This document shows positions 1-5,579 of a stretch of 14,738 nt of DNA, one piece after another (positions within the stretch are counted from its first letter, which is position 1; each line of letters starts with the position of its first letter). A program made the translations under genes and the position numbers. Source of the DNA: Candidatus Aerophobota bacterium (GTDB taxonomy: Bacteria; Aerophobota; Aerophobia; Aerophobales; AE-B3A). Under the pieces are notes generated by a model that was given only the letters and a program-made list of their open reading frames with translations, was not told where the DNA came from and made no database searches. The DNA lies in NCBI GenBank assembly GCA_030616535.1, contig JAUWXE010000016.1:1-14738 (forward strand), written 5' to 3'.

Positions 1-108
1 AAACCAGACCCCCTACCCTATCGAGTTAACGAGCTAAAAATGGATCAGGTTATTTATGTCAGCCTTGAAATCTTCTCAACAACCGGCAAAAATCAGGACA
101 CTCTGTGA
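1..108 (+). CDS. C-terminal end of an unidentified protein (cut by window edge)
   Basis: Frame 1 is open from the first base to a TGA at 106-108, giving 35 residues ending in TGKNQDTL. There is an ATG at 40, but the frame stays open through it to the window edge, so a partial upstream gene is as likely as a 22-residue ORF. Two hairpins follow within 65 bases, as expected after a gene end. The alternating hydrophobic/polar stretch VIYVSLEIFSTTGK could be a beta strand, and prepilin-like C-termini sometimes look like this, but I do not recognise the protein. Real coding is plausible, not certain. Confidence 0.35.
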   Translation, partial: KPDPLPYRVNELKMDQVIYVSLEIFSTTGKNQDTL

Positions 109-139
109 TGGGTCGAGGAATTCCTCTTTTTCCCGGAGA

Positions 140-173
140 GAGTCCAAATTTGGGCCCTCTTTGGGCTTATTTT
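140..173 (+). terminator. Probable Rho-independent terminator before yggS
   Basis: AGTCCAAA (141-148) pairs with TTTGGGCT (160-167) over 8 bp with one G.U, extendable by one more G.U at 140/168, around an 11-base loop. It is followed by TTATTTT. A smaller perfect palindrome, GAGGAATTCCTC at 115-126, runs straight into five T's and may be an additional weak terminator. Both lie after the stop codon at 108 and before the yggS promoter. Confidence 0.5.
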
Positions 174-208
174 AAGAATGGATCAGTCTACTGTATTTTA
201 CTACTATA

Positions 209-237
209 TTGACACACTGGTAATCTTGGGTTATAGT
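209..237 (+). promoter_or_regulatory. Sigma-70-type promoter for yggS-proC-divIVA
   Basis: The -35 is TTGACA (209-214, perfect), the spacer is 17 bases, and the -10 is TATAGT (232-237, 5 of 6). Transcription would start near 244, leaving a leader of about 50 bases before the yggS ATG. Confidence 0.75.
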
Positions 238-295
238 AAGACTACCTGCTTGATGAGCATCTTCACTTTGTCTAGGAGTAAATTTATAAAAAGTA

Positions 296-976
296 ATGAG
301 TATAGCCTCTAACATACGAAAAGTTAGGGAGAAAATTGTAGAGATATGCAGTAAGGCCGGTCTTCATCCCGAGAAGATAGCTCTGGTGGCGGCGACTAAA
401 AACCGAGACATCTCGCAGGTAAAAGAGGCTATGGAGGCAGGAATCAGGATAATCGGAGAGAATAGACTGCAAGAAGCCAAAAGAAAGATAGCCTTTCTCA
501 ACACCGAGGCACTGGAATGGCATTTTATTGGGCACCTGCAGACGAACAAAGTTAAACAGGTCTTAGAGCTATTCGGGCTTATTCAATCAGTAGATAGCCA
601 GCACCTTATAGAGGAAATCAGCCGAAGGGCACTAATGGCCAACAAAAAAGTGAGGGTTCTTATAGAAGTTAATGCAGCCAAAGATCCCAAAAAGTATGGA
701 TTGCCACCAGAAGATGTGCTGGAGTTCATCAGGAGAAATTCTACTCTGGAAGGAGTTTCTATCCGAGGGCTTATGACCATCGCTCCCATGATAGAACTGG
801 AAAAAACTCGACCTTACTTTCGTAGAATGAAAGAACTATTTGAATTGGTAAAAGCTGAGGAAATCCCCGGAGTGAAAATGGAATGGCTTTCTATGGGAAT
901 GAGTGATGACTTTCCTGTTGCTGTGGAAGAAGGATCAAATATGCTAAGGCTCGGTAGAGCTATATTCCAAGGATAG
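296..976 (+). CDS. yggS: YggS/PLPBP family pyridoxal phosphate homeostasis protein
   Basis: This is a 226-residue single-domain PLP-binding protein of the alanine-racemase-fold family (YggS, YlmE, PROSC). The family has no established enzyme activity and acts in vitamin B6 and amino/keto-acid homeostasis in the cytoplasm. The PLP lysine is K35 in LVAATKN; the family blocks IGENRLQEA, WHFIGHLQTNK, LMTIAP and SMGMSDDF are all present, ending in the usual LRLGRAIF. Length matches the family. The ATG at 296 is the only sensible start because an in-frame TAA lies at 287-289 and the N-terminus MSIASNIRKVREKI is typical. The best Shine-Dalgarno, AGGAG (274-278), is unusually far (17 bases) upstream. 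It is first gene of the operon and its stop overlaps a possible GTG of proC. The yggS-proC-divIVA order resembles the division-linked ylm/ygg clusters, but sepF, yggT and ylmH are absent. Confidence 0.95.
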   Translation: MSIASNIRKVREKIVEICSKAGLHPEKIALVAATKNRDISQVKEAMEAGIRIIGENRLQEAKRKIAFLNTEALEWHFIGHLQTNKVKQVLELFGLIQSVDSQHLIEEISRRALMANKKVRVLIEVNAAKDPKKYGLPPEDVLEFIRRNSTLEGVSIRGLMTIAPMIELEKTRPYFRRMKELFELVKAEEIPGVKMEWLSMGMSDDFPVAVEEGSNMLRLGRAIFQG

Positions 977-984
977 TGACTAGA

Positions 985-1791
985 ATGTTAAAAGAGAAAA
1001 TCGGCTTCATTGGAGCGGGCAGCATGGGATCAGCTTTAATTAGATTGATTCTAGAAAAGAGGTTGGTCTCTTCTAAGAATTTATGGGTTTGTGACAAAAT
1101 TTCAGAGAAGCTCTCTTCCTTTTCGGAAAGAGGAGTTAATACTTCACTCAAAATAAAACCGATGATAAAAAGAGTTGATCTTATATTCATAGCCGTCAAA
1201 CCGCAGGACATTTCCAAAGTTCTAGAAGACTTAAAAAATGAAATTCGACCTTCTCAACTTATAATTTCCATCGTTGCCGGGATTACCACTTCCTTTATTA
1301 GGCAAGCGTTGAGTGATGAGATCCCGGTTGTTCGAGTTATGCCCAATGCGCCAGCTTTGATCGGAGAAGGAATATCAGCTATTTCCCCCTCCAGAGGTAC
1401 AAGTATCGAGAATATTAGAATAGTAAAGGAAATTCTGCAAGCAGCCGGGGAGATAATAGAAGTCCCCGAAGAAGAACAGGATGCAGTAACCGGATTAAGT
1501 GGAAGTGGACCGGCTTATATCTATAGCCTTCTTCAGGGCCTAACTGAAGGGGGAATAAAGGCAGGACTCAGCAAGGAAGTAGCCTCAAGACTGGCCATAC
1601 AGACTACCCTGGGAGCAGCAAAAATGGCTAAGGAAAGTGGAATTTCTCTGGATGAACTTCGAAGATCGGTTGTCTCTCCTGGAGGCACTACCAGTGAGGG
1701 GCTTAAGGTTCTAGAAAAAGGAGGGTTCAAGAGCTGTCTTGTCCAGGCAGTAATTCGGGGTACAGAAAGAGCGAGAGAGCTAAGAAGATAG
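985..1791 (+). CDS. proC: Pyrroline-5-carboxylate reductase (proline biosynthesis)
   Basis: The product reduces 1-pyrroline-5-carboxylate to L-proline with NAD(P)H, the last step of proline synthesis. From the ATG at 985 it has 268 residues, the normal size. The N-terminal Rossmann dinucleotide motif GFIGAGSMG is at residues 7-15, VMPNAPALIGEG lies mid-protein, and the C-terminal dimerisation/active-site blocks are SGSGPAY and SPGGTTSEGLKVLEKGGF. I choose ATG 985 because the sequence then starts MLKEKIGFIGAG like most ProC proteins and AAGGA (969-973) is 11 bases upstream. An in-frame GTG at 976 overlapping the yggS stop would add three residues but sits only 2 bases from that ribosome binding site. 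Either way it is translationally coupled to yggS. Confidence 0.95.
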   Translation: MLKEKIGFIGAGSMGSALIRLILEKRLVSSKNLWVCDKISEKLSSFSERGVNTSLKIKPMIKRVDLIFIAVKPQDISKVLEDLKNEIRPSQLIISIVAGITTSFIRQALSDEIPVVRVMPNAPALIGEGISAISPSRGTSIENIRIVKEILQAAGEIIEVPEEEQDAVTGLSGSGPAYIYSLLQGLTEGGIKAGLSKEVASRLAIQTTLGAAKMAKESGISLDELRRSVVSPGGTTSEGLKVLEKGGFKSCLVQAVIRGTERARELRR

Positions 1792-1806
1792 ACAAGGAAA
1801 AAAGCT

Positions 1807-2367
1807 ATGACCATCGATGCTTCTGAAATTGAGAAAAAGAAATTTGAGCTTTCCTTTAGAGGATATAACCAAAGAGAGGTAAATGAATTCTTACAGAAGA
1901 TAAAAAAGGACTATGAGCAGCTTCTGAAAAGAAATAAAGCCTTATCGGAAGAGCTAGATCAAACAAAAAAAGAGTTAGAAAAGTATAATTCAAGAGGAGA
2001 AAGACTGGAAGAAGCTCTGATCTCAGCCCAAAGAAGTGCCAGACTAATCACCGAAAGTAGCCAGGAAAGAGCTAAATTAATAATCGAGGAGGCAGAACTA
2101 AAAGCTAAAAAAAATCTGGAGAAAAGTGAGGAAAAACTAGGGAAAATAAAAGAGGAGATTGCCAAACTAGAGGGACAAAAAAAGCTCTTTCTTACCAAGC
2201 TAAGATCTCTAATCACGGCTCATTCTGAACTATTAGAATTTTATGAAGAACCCGCGGCAGAAAAAAAGACTAAAGAAGACGCCAAGCCCCCTCTCCCCAA
2301 AGAAAGTCCCCCACCCTTCTCTTTCCGAGAAACTTCCCCAGAAGGAATCCTCTTTGAGGAGGAGTAG
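1807..2367 (+). CDS. divIVA: DivIVA-domain cell division / polar scaffold protein
   Basis: This 186-residue protein belongs to the DivIVA/Wag31/GpsB superfamily, which binds negatively curved membrane at septa and poles and recruits division or wall-growth proteins. The N-terminal lipid-binding domain is clear: SFRGYNQREVNEFL, with F17 and R18 in the same positions as the membrane-inserting residues of Bacillus subtilis DivIVA. Residues about 28-145 are a long Lys/Glu-rich coiled coil. The last 40 residues are a low-complexity Pro/Glu tail ending in an acidic patch, a type of tail that varies between species. AAGGA 8 bases before the ATG is a good ribosome binding site. It is last gene of the yggS operon, 15 bases after proC, and ends only 8 bases from the convergent glycosyltransferase gene. 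Confidence 0.9.
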   Translation: MTIDASEIEKKKFELSFRGYNQREVNEFLQKIKKDYEQLLKRNKALSEELDQTKKELEKYNSRGERLEEALISAQRSARLITESSQERAKLIIEEAELKAKKNLEKSEEKLGKIKEEIAKLEGQKKLFLTKLRSLITAHSELLEFYEEPAAEKKTKEDAKPPLPKESPPPFSFRETSPEGILFEEE

Positions 2368-2375
2368 GCAAATTA

Positions 2376-3614
2376 TTAGCTAAGCAAGTCTTTCAGATAA
2401 TTTTGGTAAATAGCCTCCCAGGAAAACTTGGATACCGCCCGTCTAAACATAAGGTAAGTTGGCTGAATATTGAGGGACTCTATTATTTGCCTGGCAATAT
2501 GAGAAGGGTCATCATCCAGTTTAAAAAGCAAGGCCTTATCTTTGGCAATTTCTGATAGCGGCGGTATGTCGCCGCAGACAATGGGCAGCTTCATTGCCGC
2601 TGCCTCTAAAAGTGGAATTCCGAAGCCCTCCTGAGAAGAAGTAATCAGCAATAGATCAGAGATCCTGTAAAGATCTTGTAGCTCTCGATAGCCAATCTCT
2701 AGTCCATACTTGTTCCTCAAGTCGCTGATGAAAAGAACATTATCCTTAAGCTCCATTTTTTCTACCAGATCGTGCAAGTAACGGTAATATTTCTTTGAGG
2801 TCGGATTATGGGGATCGGAGGGAGCGGTTATTAGCAGTTTACATTTCTTACCTGAGGTAGCCAGCTCTTTCGTTATCTTGATGGCTAACTCATAATTTTT
2901 CCTCTTGACGATTCTGGAGGGAAAGAGCATAACCAGATCGTCATCAAAAATCCTCTTCTCACAAGCCATTTTCCATACGGGATCCGAGATTCTTAAGAAC
3001 GACTTTATATCTATACCATTAGGAATGACTCTAATTGGATTCTCTGAGACACCAAATAACTCGGAAAGTTGCTTTTTTCTCCACTGCGAGATGGCAATGT
3101 AAGTAGCATTTTGGTTAAACTTTCTCAAGAGGGACCAGGGATACTGACGCGGGTCTCCAACGTCATAATCCGGATTCATCAAGGTAGCATCGTGACACCA
3201 CAGATAAAACCTTATCTTGTGGTGAAGTTCATCGATAATCTCATCCAAAACTGAGGTTAAAGCAAGGTTAAAATGCATAGTCATGACATTATGTATCAGG
3301 CAGATATTGACTCCTTCCAGGGAATGTTTAATCTTAGGATAAACGATCCTCCTTAATCTCTGGAAACGCTCTGAAACGATACCTTGCTTCAACTCTTCTG
3401 CTACGACTTTATTTTCTGGCCAGCCTGATCCAATCTCAGAGATAAGGTCTATCTGGATACTCTTGTGTCTAGTTTCGCCTTTGGCAGTGATGATCTTTAT
3501 TCTGCACCCATTCTTAGCCAGAATTTCAGCATGTCCCTTTATGATAAACTCCACTCCCCCTATCACCGGAGGATAGGAGTAGTGCAGGATAGCTACTGTT
3601 TTTCCAGAAATCAT
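2376..3614 (-). CDS. GT4-family glycosyltransferase, third gene of the gpgS operon
   Basis: The 412-residue protein has the GT-B fold architecture of retaining family GT4. The N-terminal domain opens with HYSYPPVIGGVE (glycine-rich acceptor/phosphate loop, residues 11-22), the linker RVIPNGID is at 195-202, the donor-site basic block SRIVKRKN at 233-240, and the C-terminal EX7E signature is EGFGIPLLE (E329 and E337) followed by LPIVCGDIPPLSE. No membrane segment or signal peptide is visible. Its ATG overlaps the stop of the phosphatase gene by 4 bases (ATGA), with GAAAGG upstream, so it is coupled to it. From context I infer it adds a sugar to glucosylglycerate or its 3-phosphate, for example a mannose as in mannosylglucosylglycerate synthesis. 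Donor and acceptor cannot be read from sequence; a cell-surface polysaccharide role is the main alternative. Confidence 0.85.
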   Translation of the reverse strand: MISGKTVAILHYSYPPVIGGVEFIIKGHAEILAKNGCRIKIITAKGETRHKSIQIDLISEIGSGWPENKVVAEELKQGIVSERFQRLRRIVYPKIKHSLEGVNICLIHNVMTMHFNLALTSVLDEIIDELHHKIRFYLWCHDATLMNPDYDVGDPRQYPWSLLRKFNQNATYIAISQWRKKQLSELFGVSENPIRVIPNGIDIKSFLRISDPVWKMACEKRIFDDDLVMLFPSRIVKRKNYELAIKITKELATSGKKCKLLITAPSDPHNPTSKKYYRYLHDLVEKMELKDNVLFISDLRNKYGLEIGYRELQDLYRISDLLLITSSQEGFGIPLLEAAAMKLPIVCGDIPPLSEIAKDKALLFKLDDDPSHIARQIIESLNIQPTYLMFRRAVSKFSWEAIYQNYLKDLLS

Positions 3615-4165
3615 AAGAAAAACCTTTCAATTTGGGCATTCTCGGCCAGTTTTCGCCATAGCAGATTAAGGCGGCTGTCGTTGTTCAAGATTAATTTTAT
3701 TAAGGCATTGATAACTTTATGAGCGACTATTACTCCCGTTCCCTCTCTAGGGAGAATATTTTCAGTCCAGAACTGCCTCGCTCTTTGGAATGCCTCCCTC
3801 ACACTCTCCCCTCTAGGAGGTGTAACTGAAGTAGGATCTTTTTCCCATCTTGAGTAAAGATCCGAATATAACCTCCTTGCTTCGGAGGTCTTCATTCCTT
3901 CCCATTTCCCCTGTCTAAGCTCATTTAGCCTTTTGTCGGTCAGGACTTCCAATTTATGAAGCTTAGCTATCTCAATAGCAGTCTCAAGAGCGCGGGAAAG
4001 TCTACTGGAATAAATATAATGAATGACTGTATGAGAGAGTCTCGCGGCAATATCTCTTGCTTGCTCTTTTCCCCGCTCATTCAAAGGGATATCAACTCCC
4101 CCTTGGATCCTATTTTCTCGATTCCAGTCTGTTTCGCCGTGCCGCACTAAAATTACTCTTTTCAA
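3611..4165 (-). CDS. Histidine phosphatase, probable glucosyl-3-phosphoglycerate phosphatase
   Basis: This is a 184-residue branch-1 histidine phosphatase (phosphoglycerate-mutase-like). The catalytic set is complete: RHG at residues 8-10 with nucleophile H9, R58 in SRLSRA, E82 in LNEL, and H149 in IVAHK. A cytosolic broad phosphatase, CobC or a cofactor-dependent mutase could look alike. However, the mycobacterial glucosyl-3-phosphoglycerate phosphatase (GpgP, Rv2419c) belongs to this same superfamily, and here the gene is sandwiched between gpgS and a glycosyltransferase, so dephosphorylation of glucosyl-3-phosphoglycerate to glucosylglycerate is the best inference. The start is TTG at 4165, overlapping the gpgS stop by 4 bases (TTGA), with AGAGGA a few bases upstream. 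The block after the second histidine (KVINALIK) differs from the commoner HGG/HG version. Confidence 0.85.
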   Translation of the reverse strand: MKRVILVRHGETDWNRENRIQGGVDIPLNERGKEQARDIAARLSHTVIHYIYSSRLSRALETAIEIAKLHKLEVLTDKRLNELRQGKWEGMKTSEARRLYSDLYSRWEKDPTSVTPPRGESVREAFQRARQFWTENILPREGTGVIVAHKVINALIKLILNNDSRLNLLWRKLAENAQIERFFL

Positions 4166-5133
4166 TTTGTCCTCTTGCGTTGATATTGCTCCAGCGTGAT
4201 CATAGGAGGTCTTTCGATGAAGGAAAATCTTTCTTTTTTCAAAAAGATATCTTTTCCTCGTCTCTTGACCAACTCGAACTCATTAGAGATTACTTTTTTG
4301 AAAGCCACAAGATCTTGCTCCTGTAGTCTGGCGAAAAAGGTGTGCAGGATGGCAAACGACATCCTACCCAGAGCAGTTAACCTCTGGTGTCTGTGGACTC
4401 TTTTATCTAGATCTACCTGTGCCAAACCTTTCAGCCCACATTTTTCATAAATGTCTATAAGCAGACCTATTTCTACTCCATAGCCAACCCGGAAAGGAAC
4501 CGCCTCCAGAATCTCTCTTCTGCCGGCATACTCACCCGATAAGGGCTGCATAAAACCGCATAATTCTGGATAAAAATTAGCTAAAAGAGGTCTTGCTAAG
4601 ATTTCGGTAACTCTTCCCCCACCTAAGGATCTCGTCTTTTTTCCGAGCACTAAAGGTCTCTCATAGAAGGCCTTGACGTATTTAAGGTGATCGTATTCTA
4701 AAAGTGGTCCCACCATCCCATAAACAAATTTGGGATGAATATTCTCAATGTCGGCATCTATCCAGACGATGATGTCCCCTTCCAGAACATAAAGGCTTTT
4801 CCAGAGGTTTTCCCCTTTACCTCTGATACTTCCAAACTCTGGAAGGCAATCATCGGCCAGATAAACCTTAGCTCCGGCCTCCCGGGCTAATTCCCTGGTT
4901 CTATCAGTGGAACCGCTATCCATGACCACGATCTCGTCTATCAAAGGATACTCTATCTGTAGCTTCCCCTTCATTACATTGATCTCCTGGGCGACCGTCT
5001 CCTCCTCATTCAATGTCGGAAAAGCTAAGCTAATTCTAAGATTCTTCTTTTTCTTCAGCTCAACCAACCGGCTTATGTTAGAAAAAGAAGAATGATGATA
5101 AGTATTGGTCTTAATCCATTCATCTATTTTCAT
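4162..5133 (-). CDS. gpgS: Glucosyl-3-phosphoglycerate synthase (GT81)
   Basis: The product transfers glucose from an NDP-glucose to 3-phosphoglycerate, giving glucosyl-3-phosphoglycerate, the first step toward glucosylglycerate (compatible solute) or, in mycobacteria, methylglucose lipopolysaccharide. At 323 residues it has a GT-A fold with the full GpgS pattern: PTLNEE (39-44), MDSGSTD (71-77), RGKGE (104-108), metal-binding DAD (126-128, where mycobacterial enzymes have DSD), GGGRVTE (171-177), QPLSGEYA (196-203), GYGVEIGLLID (217-227) and a downstream VHRH carrying the candidate metal-ligand histidine. The N-terminal segment TYHHSSF matches the family lead-in, which supports the ATG at 5133, although its ribosome binding site is poor. 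It is first gene of a three-gene operon with 4-base overlaps, behind a leader of roughly 190 bases. GDP- versus UDP-glucose preference is unknown. Confidence 0.93.
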   Translation of the reverse strand: MKIDEWIKTNTYHHSSFSNISRLVELKKKKNLRISLAFPTLNEEETVAQEINVMKGKLQIEYPLIDEIVVMDSGSTDRTRELAREAGAKVYLADDCLPEFGSIRGKGENLWKSLYVLEGDIIVWIDADIENIHPKFVYGMVGPLLEYDHLKYVKAFYERPLVLGKKTRSLGGGRVTEILARPLLANFYPELCGFMQPLSGEYAGRREILEAVPFRVGYGVEIGLLIDIYEKCGLKGLAQVDLDKRVHRHQRLTALGRMSFAILHTFFARLQEQDLVAFKKVISNEFELVKRRGKDIFLKKERFSFIERPPMITLEQYQRKRTN

Positions 5134-5164
5134 TGCTCTAACAAAATCTTTTCCCCTGATTGTC

Positions 5165-5278
5165 TCACTGAATCCACCTAAGATAGATGTCCCAAAATTG
5201 ACCTTTGTGTTCCAACAGTTCCTTTGGCAGCCCCATCAAATAATTCAAGAAGGTTAGCCAGCTAAAAAGTTGCTTCAA
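5165..5278 (-). CDS. Possible small leader ORF upstream of gpgS (37 aa, hypothetical)
   Basis: Inside the gpgS leader a 38-codon frame runs from TTG at 5278 to TGA at 5165. The product would be aromatic and Leu-rich (six Trp/Tyr and four Phe in 37 residues), with a short hydrophobic first half and a charged second half. An internal ATG at codon 15 is an alternative start. It has no convincing ribosome binding site and I recognise no family. It could be a small protein, a remnant of a lost gene, or chance. Confidence 0.2.
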   Translation of the reverse strand: MKQLFSWLTFLNYLMGLPKELLEHKGQFWDIYLRWIQ

Positions 5279-5329
5279 GGATCAAATATTTTTCCAGGAT
5301 TTAGGTAGTTCGTGGTCAAATTTATTTCT

Positions 5330-5357
5330 ATTATACTACCCTCAGGTAAAAAGACAA
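5330..5357 (-). promoter_or_regulatory. Candidate promoter for the gpgS operon
   Basis: On the minus strand a -35-like TTGTCT (5357-5352, 4 of 6), a 16-base spacer and a perfect TATAAT (5335-5330) point toward gpgS. The start would be near 5323, giving a leader of about 190 bases. The same ATTATACT stretch also reads as TATACT on the plus strand, but no -35 accompanies it there. Confidence 0.5.
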
Positions 5358-5421
5358 TTAGCTTTTCATATCATATAGAGAGGGCTTGAAGAAGATCACA
5401 TTTTAAAGGTGTCTGCGCTTC

Positions 5422-5449
5422 TTGACTTTGTCTTAGCGGTAGATATAAT
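5422..5449 (+). promoter_or_regulatory. Promoter for the penicillin-binding protein gene
   Basis: The -35 is TTGACT (5422-5427, 5 of 6), the spacer is 16 bases, and the -10 is TATAAT (5444-5449, perfect). Transcription would start near 5456. The resulting leader of about 124 bases contains a weak hairpin (5499-5505 pairing with 5515-5521) but no riboswitch class that I recognise. Confidence 0.7.
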
Positions 5450-5579
5450 ATCTATGAATTTCTATTCTGTGTCGACGGTGGTCCTAAGGCTGGGGAAAAG
5501 CTTTTAATAAGGAAAGAAGCTGTCAGATTAGTTTAATCCTCACCTTGATCTTTACTCTATTATTCAAAAGATAATAATC

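Noticed and set aside
3611..4165. CobC or phosphoglycerate mutase identity for the histidine phosphatase
   Set aside because: The motifs allow it, but there is no cobalamin gene nearby and the gpgS context fits GpgP better. No gene symbol was given because this is not proven.
5134..5240. Longer GpgS N-terminus
   Set aside because: The frame is open upstream of the ATG but contains no ATG, GTG or TTG before the stop, and the family alignment begins close to the chosen ATG.
5456..5579. Known non-coding RNA (SRP, 6S, riboswitch) in the penicillin-binding protein leader
   Set aside because: The G-rich part looked suggestive, but the conserved SRP tetraloop block and the cores of the riboswitches I know are absent; only one weak hairpin is seen.
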